DNA of 64,000 nt from Chlorella sorokiniana (taxonomy: Eukaryota; Chlorophyta; Trebouxiophyceae; Chlorellales; Chlorellaceae): positions 868,001 to 932,000 of the forward strand of contig CP084614.1 of the NCBI GenBank assembly GCA_025917655.1, read 5' to 3'. This document shows, in pieces, positions 32,583 to 43,504 of the stretch; positions within the stretch are counted from its first letter, which is position 1, and every line of letters begins with the position of its first letter. The notes beneath the pieces are model-generated. The model had not been told where the DNA came from and searched no databases. It was given only the letters and a program-made list of their open reading frames with translations. The position numbers and the translations under genes are program-made.

Positions 32583-32587
32583 TACAA
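32583..32587 (-). terminator. UGUAA polyadenylation signal of the eS10 gene
   Basis: TTACA on the plus strand (UGUAA on the minus strand), 114 bases beyond the eS10 stop codon at 32,701. Confidence 0.4.
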
Positions 32588-32700
32588 GCAGGGAGGAACG
32601 GGGCTGTGGAGCGGCGCGCCAGCCCGCTTGCAGCTGCTGCCAGGACGCCAGCCCGGTGGCTGCCCTGGCCGCCGCGCCCGAGTCGAGTGCGCGCGGCCGC

Positions 32701-33525
32701 TCACTGCGGCGCGGCGCCACGGCCAAAGCCGCCCGGAACTCGGGCGGTACTCGCGGGCGCGCCCGCCTTCTCGGAGCGGTAGCCCTCGCGGGTCGCCGAA
32801 GCGGCGGGGGGCCGTCGCGGCGGGGCGGGCGGGCGTCGCGCTCCAGGGGGCGGGTGCTCTTCTTCAGGGTGGCGGGCACAATCTCAGAGGGCAGGTTGAG
32901 GAACTCGCGCAGGTACTCGATGCCGGAGTCAGTCAGGAACCTGCGCCAGGGTGGCAGGGGCGCCGCGGAGCGTGAGGAGGGGGCGGCGGTCGAGGAGCGG
33001 GGCGAGCGGGCGTCGCTGCCGCTGCCGTGCATGCTTGCAGGGCGTCGCCGGCCGGGCGGCCCTCGGGCCTGGCGCCGCTCACCAGTAGAAGTGGCGCCAG
33101 GCGTAGCGCTCGGTCACGTACTCCTTGCTCTTGAAGGACTGCATGAGCTTGATGACCTCCAGGTTGGGCACATCGATCTCGGGGTGCTTGGGCAGGTTGA
33201 AGTCCTTCTCAGCGTACAGCACGCCCTCTGAAGAAGGGGGGCGCCAGCGGAGGCGTGTGGGTGGGTGGGTGGGGTGGGGGGGGCGCCAGCACCGACTGGG
33301 CAGGCAGCAGCGAGCGACAATGGGCATGGCCCAGGGCGCATAGCGTGCTACGTTGTTCGCCCTGCCACAGCTGGCTGCTACTCTGGCAAGAAGAGCAGCG
33401 CCAGCGTCGGCAGGGTCAGCGGCCGGGTCAGCGGCCGCCGCTGTAACCAGCCCACGCCTTTGCGGCCGCTCACCCTTGAAGAGGTACTTGTACACCTCGC
33501 GGCGGTTCTTCTTGGAAATCAGCAT
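32701..33525 (-). CDS. RPS10: Small-subunit ribosomal protein eS10
   Basis: Three exons. Exon 1 (33,525 to about 33,474) encodes [17 protein letters not shown]. Exon 2 (about 33,230-33,086) encodes [20 protein letters not shown] and ends [16 protein letters not shown]. Exon 3 (from about 32,945) starts [20 protein letters not shown] and continues [11 protein letters not shown]. This is the full plectin/S10 domain in order. The usual basic tail follows, and a frame ending [20 protein letters not shown] then GRGAAPQ and stop (32,701-32,703) is the expected C terminus. Two frame changes separate the domain from this end, at a G6 run (32,806-32,811 on the plus strand) and at 32,790-32,792. For a core ribosomal protein these are best read as consensus errors. 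The start shares a promoter region with PPAN. Confidence 0.92.
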
Positions 33526-34145
33526 GGTGGCTGGTGGTGCTGTATTCGCGTCTCGTCAAGCGAGACTCGATTCCCCGGGCTGCAAGAAGGAAAGCTTGTA
33601 TTTGTTGAGCACACCAGTCAAGCGGTCCACCAGCACGCACAGTAGCCAGGCAGCCGCACAGGCATCATGCAAGCCATGTGCGGGCAGACCCTGCACGCTG
33701 CACACCTGCTCTTTGCAGAGGGAGAATGACAAAGAGGCCGTGGCAGGCGCGGCAGGCGCTCTTAGTCCCTCGGGCCGCCAAGGCGAGCACAGCACGCAAG
33801 ACGCCAGGGTCTCTTTTGCTCGTATGCAACATGTGTAGTGCTGTGGCGCCATTTCGACGTCGATACGTGTCAAGCAGCGCATCCTAATAGTTTTAATAGC
33901 CCGGCCGTGCTGCCAAGAACACCCTTTCGAGACTCGCTCACTGCAGTTTGGACAGCGGAGCGTTGAACAGGGCAGCCTCAGAGACCCAATTGTATTGACC
34001 AAGCCACATGGCGCGCACCCGCCGGGTCAGTCACACATGCATAAAGATGGTTTCAAGCCGCCGCCCGGCTGTTGCAGCCCTGCACCTACGCTTCACTGCC
34101 ACGATGCTCCACTGCTCTGATTGTCCGACTGTTAACCTGCCATGA
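33526..34145. promoter_or_regulatory. Divergent promoter region between eS10 and PPAN
   Basis: 620 bases between the eS10 start codon (minus, 33,525) and the PPAN start codon (plus, 34,146). Both genes serve ribosome production, so shared control is plausible. The stretch is less GC-rich than the exons. No motif can be named with confidence, and minus- and plus-strand frames inside it look like chance. Confidence 0.45.
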
Positions 34146-36919
34146 ATGCAGAGGAAGAAGCGGACGCACGTGCCTGATGCGGAGGATCCTGCCAAGAAGG
34201 GCCAGCCCAAGTCGTTTGTGTTCCGGAGGGGGCGGCACGGCGCCATCCTGCGAGACCTTGAGAAAGACCTGCGCAAGGTGACGCCTGGCACACGCGCACG
34301 CCGCCCTGCGGCATTCATGCATGCAGAAACAGTCCGCAGGGTCGCAGCATGGGTTTGCAGCGCAGTGTTGATACTGCACGTCGTTCTATCGCTGGCAGGG
34401 CGTCTATCACGGGAGGGTGGCTGGCTTGCCTGCGTAAGTTGAGGCTCAGCGGCACCACCGCCCTGCTCACCCCCCACCCCGCCCCCACCCTCGCCGCGGT
34501 GCAGCTCATGGCGCCCAACACGGCGTCTGCGCTGAAGGAGAGCAAGCGCAACCAGATCAAGGATTTCCTGCATGTCGCGGGGCCGCTGGGGGTCACCCAC
34601 TTCCTCGTCCTCACCGCCACCCACAACGCCTCGTACCTGCGGGTCGCCAAGTGAGACACGCCCCTGCTGCCCCGTCTGCTGCCACGGCATGCGGTTGGGG
34701 CCGGGCCGGCCTCGCTTGGACCGCAACCACCGGGCCCCTCCACCCCCCTTCCCCCGGCTGCTCCTGCTCCATGCTGTCTTCAACCCTGGCTCATCGCCGT
34801 GCCGCGCCCGTCGCCGCCTGTGTGCAGGACGCCGCGCGGGCCCACGCTGACCATGCGCATTCGCTCCTACTCCCTCATCCGGGACGTGGTGGCTGCGCAG
34901 CAGCGGCCGCGCGTCCCGCCTGCCATGTGGCTGGGCCCGCCGCTTGTGGTGATGAACAACTTTGGGGGAGGAGCAGATGAAGCTGGCGGCGGCCACCTTT
35001 CAGAACCTCTTCCCCGCCATCAACGTGCAGACGACGCGCCTGTCGGCCTGCCAGGCAAGCGGGCGGCGGTGACCTTAGCCCGGGCGGAGGCGCGGGCTGA
35101 AAGCTGCGCTGCCCCGCCTTGCGTGTTGCGTTGTTTACAATCCCCCTCCTATCCTTCATGTTCCCCCCGGTCGCCCCCACCTTCCCTTCCTGCGCAGCGC
35201 GTCCTGCTGCTGGACTACAACCGGGACAGCGGCGTCATCTCGCTGCGCCACTACTCCATTGCGGTGGCGCCCTCGGGGTCAGGTGCGCTGCCGCGGCACC
35301 GGCTTCCCGCATGTGCCGGCGCCGCCTGCTGGAGGGGGCGCTTAGCGGGCTTCTGGCCTCAGCTGGCTGCCTGCAGTGAGGCGTTTTCTGCCCTGCCGCG
35401 CTCCTGGTCCTGTAGCCGGCCGCGTTCGCTCTCCTCCGCCTTGCCAGCACAACCCCCGCCTTGCCCCCTCCCCAACTAAACCTGCAGCAAGAACCTCAAG
35501 GCACTGCTGCGGCGCGACCTGCCCGACATGGGCCGCATGGCCGACGTGGCAGAGTTCCTCACGCGCTCTGGATACGGCTCGGTGGGTGGGTTGTTGTTGG
35601 TGGTGAAGTGTGGGGGAGGGAGGAACGGGAAAGGGGGGCTTGATGGGGGCTTGCAGGGGGGTGGGCCGCGGCAGGAGCCTCCTTTATTAGCTGCAGCGCT
35701 CCCTGCTGGGATCATCCCATCCCTTGGCTTCAACCAGCCCCCCAAACCACCCCAACACCCCGCCCCCGCAGGAGAGCGAGGGCGAGGAGGCGGAGCAGTC
35801 GCGGGTGGAGCTGCCGCCGGAGGCTGGCGCCAAGCCGGGCTCGCGCCAGTCCCGCGTGCGGCTGTATGAGGTGCGGTGCGGAAGCGGGCAGCCTGGATAT
35901 CCCTGGCAGCCTTGCAGGGTGCTGCTGGCATGCATTGGTGCCCCTTGCATTTGTGCCGTGCAGCGCCTCTCCGCGCAGCCCCGGCCAGCCCACAGCTGGG
36001 CCAGCACAGGGTCTGGCCCTGCTCCTCATCCCCTGCCCAATCCCGCCCCCGCGCATCCGCAGGTGGGCCCCCGCCTGGAGCTGGAGGTGGTGAAGGTGGA
36101 GGAGGGGCTGTGCGACGGCCGCGTGCTGTTCCACAAGTACGAGCAGCGCAGCGCGGAGGAGGCGCAGGCGCAGCAGCGGGAGTGGGACAGCAAGGAGCAG
36201 CTGCGGGAGCAGCGGCGCAAGCAGCAGGCACGCGAGGGCATGGGTGCCTGGCCTTCAGCCTTGCAGGGGCGGCTGCGCCGCTGTGCGTGTGTGGCGTGGC
36301 CAGCACGGCGCGTGTGGCAGGTGCTTGATGCACTCGCGATCGCTGTACCTGCTGCCCTCCCTGCAGGAGGAGAATGTGCGGCGTAAGCAGGTGGAGCTAA
36401 AACGCAAGGCTGAGGAGGCGGCGGCGGCGCAGGGCGGCGGCAAGCGGCCCAAGGGGTGGTGGGAGGCGCGGGAGGAGGGCGGCGAGGGGCAGGCGGAGGA
36501 CGATGACGTGGAGTGGTACCGCCAGGAGGTGGGATGCGGCCCCGCTGCCTGGCTGATGCGGCTGGGAGGGTGGGCCTTGTGGGTGTTTGACGGCGTGACG
36601 CGTAGAGGGAGACCAGAGCGCGGTTGATGTGCGCGGTACAGCTCACCTGCCCGCCAGCCCCTGTGCCTGCTGCCAGGTGGGCGAAGAACCCGAGGACACC
36701 GTGGGCCTGAAGCGCGGCGGCAAGGAGCGTCGGCAGGGCGGCTTCAAGCCCCGCAAACACGACCAGCGGCAGCAGCAGCAGCAGCAGCAGCATCGGCGGC
36801 AGCAAGGTGGCTCAAGTGGGGACGCCGCATCTGCCAGCAGAGCGGCGAGGAGCGGGAGGAGCGGCGGCCCCAAGGTTGTGGTGAAGGTAAAGGGCAGCAG
36901 AGGCAGGAAGCAGGGATGA
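34146..36919 (+). CDS. PPAN: Brix-domain ribosome biogenesis factor PPAN/SSF1
   Basis: Exon 1 starts MQRKKRTHVPDAEDPAKKGQ and carries PKSFVFRRGRHGAILRDLEK. The next exons give ASALKESKRNQIKDFLHVAG followed by PLGVTHFLVLT (34,520-34,620), RGPTLTMRIRSYSLIRDVV (about 34,835), MKLAAATFQNLFPAINVQTT (about 34,975), VLLLDYNRDSGVISLRHYSI, then KNLKALLRRDLPDMGRMADV and acidic and basic helices with a Gln run (36,765-36,790) to the stop at 36,919. This is the Brix domain of Peter Pan/Ssf1, a nucleolar factor needed for 27S pre-rRNA processing in 60S subunit assembly. One frame change falls in a G5 run (34,964-34,968). ATG 34,142 lies in another frame and was not chosen. Confidence 0.92.
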
Positions 36920-36958
36920 TGTTGGAGAGTTGTGAGAACAGAATGCTGTGATTTACCA

Positions 36959-36963
36959 TGTAA
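36959..36963 (+). terminator. UGUAA polyadenylation signal of PPAN
   Basis: TGTAA 40 bases past the PPAN stop codon at 36,919. Confidence 0.5.
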
Positions 36964-37173
36964 TGGCCAGGTATCAGCTGCGCAAGTGAAGGCTCGGGCG
37001 GCCAGGTTTGTCCACGTAGGACAGGGTGGTGGAAAGGAGAGGAAAAAGCCACATATCAAGGCCGCCCCTTCCCTCCCACGGCATTCATCATTGTTGGCTG
37101 GTATTTGGATCCCTGTGACGCTTGTCGGTATTTCACTCTCCGTTTGTCTGCCCTGGCTAGAGTGCGTTGCGAG

Positions 37174-39117
37174 ATGGTGTTCATCGCCCCCTTCTCAAGG
37201 GCTCTGTCCGCCCTGCGCGGCTTGTCTCAGGTGTGTGAAGTCGCAATGCTTGTCTTGAGATTGGACGAACCGCTGTTGAGGGTAGCCAGAGCCGTGCAGG
37301 GATGTTGCCCCCACGCGCGGTGCAAACGCTCCCACCCCTGCTTACATATGTGCAGCAGCAAACATTGGGACTGTGCACGGTCCTCGCGCCGCCCCAACCG
37401 CCCGCCGCCCCACCACCCGCAATCTAGCAGCACATGCCATCTGTGCACCGTTTGTGGACCCCTCAGACGACCAATATGTAAGTTCTTAACCGTTTTGGTG
37501 AAGAATGCAGCCGCGCTGGCGTTGTCGGCTCCGCACCAACTTGCCCTATCCTGCCCCTGACGGCGCCGCAGCGGCACAAGTGTGCTGATCAGGGGCACAA
37601 TTATGCTGACACTCTCTCTCTGCTTTCTTTTCTCGTCCCTGTTACAGGAGGATGGCCGAAGCAAAGCTGCTTTCACCACTCGGCGCCCAGACCCCTCCGC
37701 CGCACAGCTGCTGGCCCACATCCCCTGCGGGGTGGCCCCCGCCCCGCCCGCTACCGGCCGCACGCAGGCGCCGCTGCTGTGCCCCGCCCTGCCGCCGGCC
37801 CAGGGCCACGGCTTCTGGGCGGACGCCTCCTACTACGACATCAATGCCGGGGTCGCACCCTTCTTGATGGGCCTTGACACCGAGGAGCAGCTGCAGCAGG
37901 TGGGTGGGCTGGGGAAGAAGGGGGAGGGGGCCTGGGCGCCGCCTCCAGGCTGGGCCTCGCCTCAGTCCATCGTGCTGTGCCACAATCGCTGATATGCACC
38001 TGCCCATGGCATGCCTTGCGCCGCGTGCGCTTTACAAGCAGCGCCGCCCATCCCTGCCTCCCCCTGCAGCTGGCCACGCACTTCTCAGAGTTCCCCAGCG
38101 TGCTCAGCGGCCTGGCGCTCTCGCCCGCCACCACCGCCCCGTCATGGCTGCCCTGTCGGCGCGCTACGGGGACACCCTCCTCAGCGCCAGGGCCCCGGCG
38201 GCACCAGCGCTGTGGTCCTGCACGCCTGCGGCATCACCGGCCTGCTGGGTGAGCGCGACACCGCAGCGGTGGGTGGGGGCTCGGGCGTGTCCAAGTGGCG
38301 CCCAGTCAGCGCTGCGGTGTCTTCCCGCCTCCTGCTCCAGTGGGGGACGTGCAGCCCCCGCCCTAACGCCCCCTCTTCCCCTCCCCCTCATGCCCCCCTT
38401 GCAGACTCAGCTTTGCAGTGCTGCGAGGCACTGGCAGCAAACAGCAACCACCTTGAGGCACTTGCCGCTGCAGCCGCCGTCGCCGACTTCCTCTCCTACC
38501 TCCGCTTTGGAAGCAAGGCCGCGGCGGCACCCTACGAGCGCATCTGGCGCTGCATGCGCGACATCATCACCGCCGCGTCGGCCGCCCTGGGCGCCGTCGC
38601 CGTCCCCGAGGAGGCCGTGGTGTCGCTGTTCCAGTCGGCCGCCCGCGCCGACGCCTTCCTGTGGGCCACGCCCTGGTTTGGCTGGCGGTTTGCCGCCGCC
38701 TTGGACCTGCACCTGGCCTCCTGCTGGGCAAGCCCAGAGGTGAGGCACAGCCGGGGGTGACCTGAAGGCTCCACCCTGCCCCCAACCTCCACAGCACCCC
38801 ACCCCCAATCTCTGCTGAGACCCCTGCCCCTGCCCTCCCTCTTCGCCCTGCTGCAGGCTGCGCTCAGCTTTGCCCAGAGCTGGGCAACCCTGGTGACCCG
38901 TGAGCGCTTCCAGTTTGTGCCGGAGCGCTTTGAGGCCATCATGGCGGCAGTGCTGTCCCAGCCGCTGACCGCTGCCCAGCGGAAGCAGGCGCAGGCCATC
39001 CCCGCCCTGCTGCCAGTGGAGGCGCGCCTGGGGGTGCGCTCCTGGGGCTGGGAGCCCTGCTCGGTGCAAGAAAGCCGCCCCAGCCTGCAGGAGCAGGCCA
39101 AGCGCGCCAGCACCTAA
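37174..39117 (+). CDS. Unidentified helical protein, possibly organelle-targeted
   Basis: A short first exon, MVFIAPFSRALSALRGLSQ (37,174-37,230), has the look of a targeting peptide. It joins in phase, across a 417-base intron, to EDGRSKAAFTTRRPDPSAAQ (37,648). Further exons give WADASYYDINAGVAPFLMGL (about 37,818), LATHFSEFPSVLSGLALSP (38,070), ALQCCEALAANSNHLEALAA (about 38,412), PYERIWRCMRDIITAASAAL (about 38,530), WATPWFGWRFAAALDLHLAS (about 38,660) and FAQSWATLVTRERFQFVPER, with a stop at 39,117. The length is about 400 residues, mostly helical, without a membrane segment or a motif I recognise. Near 38,135-38,195 the best frame changes twice, as in other genes here. Confidence 0.55.
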
Positions 39118-39178
39118 CGCATGCCGGCAGAACTCAACCTGCTCACTTCTTTGAAGTGATCCTCTCAAACGCTTCAAA

Positions 39179-39241
39179 ACTGACATCACTGACCACCCAG
39201 AACTGACATTACTGACCTATCATTTTTTACATTACTGACCT
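39179..39241 (+). repeat. Three imperfect copies of a 17-base motif
   Basis: ACTGACATCACTGACCA, ACTGACATTACTGACCT and TTACATTACTGACCT recur at 24-base steps (39,179, 39,203 and about 39,227), about 60-120 bases past the stop of the unidentified gene. Function unknown. Confidence 0.6.
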
Positions 39242-39840
39242 AACATGTGCTCAAATTGACTTTCATCCTCAATTCACCTTGTTGCGCCCGACCCTCGTCG
39301 CTTGTGCGCGTCAAGCACCCCTTTGCCTACCGCCCCTGCAGCGGCCTTCTTCCCTAGCGAATGTTCCCAGTGCGCCGCCATTGCAGCGCCGCCCCTTGCC
39401 CTGCCTTGTACTGCTTGAACTGCCTTGCCCCCTGTTGTCAGCCGGCCGCATATCTGTACCCTCTTTGTGGGCGCCTCCGCTGGCCAGATCTCTATGATCA
39501 TATCCAATTCCTCCTTGCCTGTGTCCCGCCCACTGGTCCTGTTTGTGGCGAATATGGTCGTCCCTGACCTTGCAGAATATATGATGCAGAAAGTGTATCC
39601 GTTGCTCTCTACCAACCAAGACAGCCTGCCGCGGTTGCTCTGGAGCACCCGGACGGCATGGCCTTTCCATGAAGTTTCTGGCAAAGAAACTTACAATACA
39701 AGTATTACTGGGAAGTACAAAGGGCAACACTGGGATGAAGGGTGGGGGCGGTGCATCAACTTGGTGAGAGGGCGAGCCATGAGGTGAACAGGTGAGGGGG
39801 AGCAGGGGGAGAGCACAGCCAAGGTGGTATCTGGGCAACA
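39242..39840. other. Low-GC stretch with unassigned open frames
   Basis: Two antisense frames of over 120 codons overlap here: plus 39,425-39,787 (HICTLFVGASAGQISMIISN) and minus 39,274-39,684 (KEELDMIIEIWPAEAP). Codon use and base composition differ from the flanking genes. It may be a foreign or decayed element, but I recognise no domain and find no terminal repeats. Confidence 0.3.
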
Positions 39841-41875
39841 TTACGCACATTCCTCTCGCTGCTGTGGCAGCTCAGGGAGGGCCCAGGGCGCGGATGCATG
39901 CATTGGTATGAAAGGGTGGCTCAAGTAAATGCCATGATTTAGTGCTAGTAGCTGGCTTAGGACTCGTAGACAATGACTACGCAGCCAATCACGTGGGCAC
40001 GCTTGGAAAATGAAGGCTCGGTTGTTGACTTGCCGTAAGCATTGCAACGCGGCATTCTTGCGGCACAGCAGCCTGGCAGCACGAGCGGCAATGGAGCTTT
40101 CAAAGGGCGGAAAGGAGCTCTCAGAAACTGCTGGCGCAGGCACCCGGCCCGCCTGCGCTGCAGGCCTCCACTGCTGACGCTGCCGCGCCTTGCCCAGGTC
40201 TGGCACCCAGTCTGGCGGCGGCACAAACACGCTGCCCGCCAGCTGCCAGGCCACCGCGCAGAAGCCGGCCAGCAGCAGCGCGGCGCTGGCTGCCAGCATG
40301 AGCACGTCGGTGCCCTTGGCGCCGGCACACGCCTCGCACCGCAGGCGGCAGCAGTGCCTGCTGGGGGAGGACCAAGGAGGCGGTTGTGGTTGCAGTGTAG
40401 TGGTGTGTGCGTGTGCATATGAGAGTGTGTGGGGGTGGTCAGGCGGCATCCGCATGCTCCAACAAGGCAAGCAGGGCAGGCGGGCCTCCGCCTGCCTCAG
40501 CAGCACACGCCCGGCACAGCATGCGCAGCAGCGGCCAGGCGGCATCGCGCACCGCCTGTAGAACTTGCGCCGCGCCGCCGCCTCCATCACAAACTGCACG
40601 GCCAGGGGCAGCGCGTAGCCCAGGCAGGCCAGGGCATAGACCGCCATCTGGCGGCAGGCGCAGGCGCCCAGGGCGGGGGCGCCGCCGTCGCCGCCGCAGA
40701 CGTCGAGGCAGCTGGTGCCGCCGGTGCTCTGCTGGCTGGGCGTGGGGGCAAGGGTGGACAGCAGGCGGGCGGCGCGCGTGGCGGACGCGTAGCGCCGCTG
40801 CGCCTCGCTCCCGTGAAGGCCGGGGAGCCGCAGACCACGCCCAGGCTGAGCCGCGCAGCATCCACCACGCTCACCAGGTGCACCCACACAAACCACTGCG
40901 GCAGCGGGACAGGTGGCGTGGGCAGGGTGAGGGTGGCGGTAGTGGCAGACTGCGCTGGGCGTGCGCGCTCACCCCAAGAAGGGGTGCCGACACGAGCAGC
41001 ACAGCAGCTCAGGGCGGGCTGCAAAGCGGCACCGGTTGCAGCCGCAGCGCTGCGAGCCCGCGGCAAGAGGCAGCCGACGGCAGCGCAGGCCGTGGGGGCT
41101 GGGCGACGCCGCTGGGCTGGGGCTGGCGGCGGCGGGGGCGGGGCCGGCGGCTGCCGCCCACCTTGAAGGGCAGGCGGGCGAGCCAGGGCAGGGTGTTGAC
41201 CCCCAGGGCGCGGGTGAGGAGCAGGAAGTGGTGCCAGCCGCCCCAGCCCGCCGCCGGCAGCGCCGGCTGCACCGCCAGGCGCGGCAGCGCGGCGCTGGCC
41301 AGGCGGCAGGCGGCGACGACAAGGGTGCGGTTGGGCCAGTACCAGTTCCAGGCCAGGCAGGCCAGCCAGGCGGGCCCCACGCGGATGCCCACCTCTACCA
41401 CCACCGCCGCCAGCTGCGACCGCCAGTGCTCCCGCTGCAGGCTGCTGGGCAGCGCCAGCAGCAGCAGCACCGACAGGCTCACGCCCGCCCAGCTGCGGCA
41501 GCGCGGGGCGGCGTGGAGGCAGGCGGGGTGGGGCGGCAGGCAGGGTGCGATGCAGGCAGACTGCTCCCCTTGAGCGGCAGCAGGGCCAAGGAGCAGGGGC
41601 GGAGGGGGTGGGCGGGAGGGGGTGCAACGGCCACCCAGGCACGAGGGCCACGCTGGGGCCAGTGCCCACGCTACAGAGCACACTCACAGGTCCCACTGGC
41701 TGTGGATAGCAGCCTGGCTCTTCAGAAAGGCCTCCTCCATGGCGGCAGCGTGCCCGTCCTGCTGCTGCTGGCTGAGCTGCCCGTCGGGGCCGCTGGCGTC
41801 GGCGCCGTGGACAGCCTGGGGACTGGCGGGTTGAACCACTTCTTGCCCCTGACACTCGCTTTGGCGGACATCCAT
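39841..41875 (-). CDS. Unidentified multi-pass membrane protein
   Basis: Exon 1 (41,875-41,686) encodes MDVRQSECQGQEVVQPASPQ, a Gln-rich segment, and AAMEEAFLKSQAAIHSQWDL, ending at CCT|GTGAGT. The next exon is hydrophobic: LSVLLLLALP, VVVEVGIRVGPAWLACLAWN and WYWPNRTLVVAACRLASAAL, then WHHFLLLTRALGVNTLPWLA (about 41,250-41,180). Later exons give QWFVWVHLVSVVDAARLSLG (about 40,905), MAVYALACLGYALPLAVQFV (about 40,645) and VLMLAASAALLLAGFCAVAW (about 40,305). At least five membrane spans are likely. Spacing of hydrophobic segments and a Cys-rich loop (CRLRCEACAGA) are visible, but no family motif. The 3' end is uncertain: the frame ending at 39,841 or one ending at 39,957. A frame change lies near 40,810. 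Confidence 0.6.
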
Positions 41876-42158
41876 GCTATTTTGCTGCCCTCTGGCGGCT
41901 AGGGAGGCACCAACACTGCGCGCCGCTTCCCGAAGGTCGCGCGTCCACGTTGAAGGCCACTGTTCAGTTTACAACGTGGTAAACAAGTGGGACATGGATT
42001 GGAAGGGGAACCCACCAGGGAAGGCCCACGGTGGCAGGGGTTTCTTACTGCATGGGTTCCTCCTTCTGCATTTCGAATGCCACCAAGCGCTTTGCACAGC
42101 CCATATGGGATTTCAGTCCCCCTGATACCCGTTGTTTGTGTACGGGCTGGGTTCAGGG

Positions 42159-43148
42159 ATGTTGACCCTCCCTCCGCCTTCCGAGCTCGAAGCGGCGGCC
42201 CCAGATGGCGTGTGCATCGTCGTGCGCATCGACACGGAGCGATGAAGGGTGCGGGCAGCCCTCAGCTCCTGCCAGTCTTTGCCCTGCGGCGGCCTTGGCG
42301 CCTGCCCGCCTGCCCCACACTCATCTGCACCCCAAACCCAGAGTGTGTGTTTGCTGTCGCCGTGCCGCTGGCAGGTATGACAGCGAGGAGGAGAAGTTCA
42401 TCGCGCGGCAGCAGGCAGCACGGCGGGGTGCAGCGGTGCATGCCGCGGCGGCGGCGCAGCGGGAGCTGCTGGGAGCGTACCGCTCCCGCCACGAGGTACA
42501 GCAGCGCCTGGAAGAAGAGGCGCTGCAGTCCAAGCTGCGGCAGCAGTGGAGCGTTGGGGCAGGGGAGTGGAGGGACGGCGGTGCAGGAGAAGCAGGCTGG
42601 CACGCGTGGTCCGGCTGGGTCGGTGGGGCGGCTGCGCCCGCCAGCCCAGTCCCGGGTGCCGCCCAGCTGCGGCAGCTGCGGCAGCACGAGCAGCGCTGGG
42701 AGGCGCTGGCCCGCCTCGCTGCTGCCAGCGTCGGCGAGCAAGCCTGTGCCTGCCAAGGCAGCGAGGCGGGCGGAGGTGCGCCGGCTGGGGCAGCCAGGCT
42801 GCGGCTGGCCGATGTTCCTTGGCCGCCGCTGAGCGGCCAAGAGTATCTGCGGTGCCTGGCCGCCCTGGAGCACCGGGAACAGCAGCAGCGGCAGCAGGGG
42901 CTGGAGGCCAGGCAGCAGCGCGCGTCAGAGGACGCGGAGCGGCGGCGGGCGCGCGGCGGCGGGCCTACGCGCGCGCCTGCCTGCGCTGGCACCCCGACAA
43001 GTTTGCGGCCCGCTATGGCGCCCTGCTGGCGGAGGAGGACCGCGCTGCTGTCCTGCAGCGGGTGCAGCAGCTGTCGCAGGCGCTGAACGAGGCCTGGGGC
43101 GCTCAGCAGCAGGAGTGGGCTGCAGACGGCGATGGCCCCGAAGGATGA
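42159..43148 (+). CDS. NFKBIL1-like protein with a C-terminal J-like domain
   Basis: The secure part starts with RYDSEEEKFIARQQAARRGA (about 42,372), continues through long Arg/Glu/Gln-rich helices, then LADVPWPPLSGQEYLRCLAA (about 42,806) and LRWHPDKFAARYGALLAEED (about 42,985) followed by RVQQLSQALNEAWG, with a stop at 43,148. The DVPWP segment, WHPDKF and the RVxxLSQALN end are the signature of the NF-kappa-B inhibitor-like 1 family, whose C-terminal part resembles a J domain. In plants and animals it is linked to RNA processing; its role here is inferred. A short first exon starting at ATG 42,159 (MLTLPPPSELEAAAPDGVCI) is plausible but its donor is unclear. The frame changes near 42,950 in a GC-rich run. 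Confidence 0.7.
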
Positions 43149-43504
43149 CGCCCAGATGCTCCGTGTTCTCTCATCACGCGTCCAACTATTTGATTCTAGA
43201 TCATGCTCACAACTGTTCGTCACGCATCAATAGCTAGCCAACAAGGTCGATTAATTTCCAAGCTGGGCGCTGTTTTGACAGGGGCGGCGGTGGCTGCCGT
43301 CGCGCGCTGCACCGTCGCGGCCATCGGCGGGAGCACGGGCGGCAGCTGCAGTTGCGATGCCACCCCGCCTGCTGCATAAGCATGCAGCGCGGCAGCTTCC
43401 TGTCCAAACAGTTCACATCTTTGCAAATGCGAAGGAGGCGAGGCTGTGATCACTGTTGATGTCAGGGCTTGAAGAGGGTGAGGGAGGTGCGCTGTGTTGG
43501 TGGA
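43149..43504. other. Convergent intergenic region
   Basis: 356 bases between the stop of the NFKBIL1-like gene (plus) and the likely 3' end of the glycosyltransferase gene (minus). The first 80 bases are AT-richer and are a candidate 3' UTR. No feature was recognised. Confidence 0.4.

Noticed and set aside
32701-33525. eS10 as a pseudogene because of frame changes
   Set aside because: All splice sites, the full S10 domain and the normal C-terminal peptide are present. The breaks sit in homopolymer-like runs, as in other intact genes here.
40407-41902. Plus-strand frames of over 300 codons opposite the membrane-protein gene
   Set aside because: They are Arg/Gly/Ala-rich antisense shadows. 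The minus strand has splice sites and hydrophobic segments.
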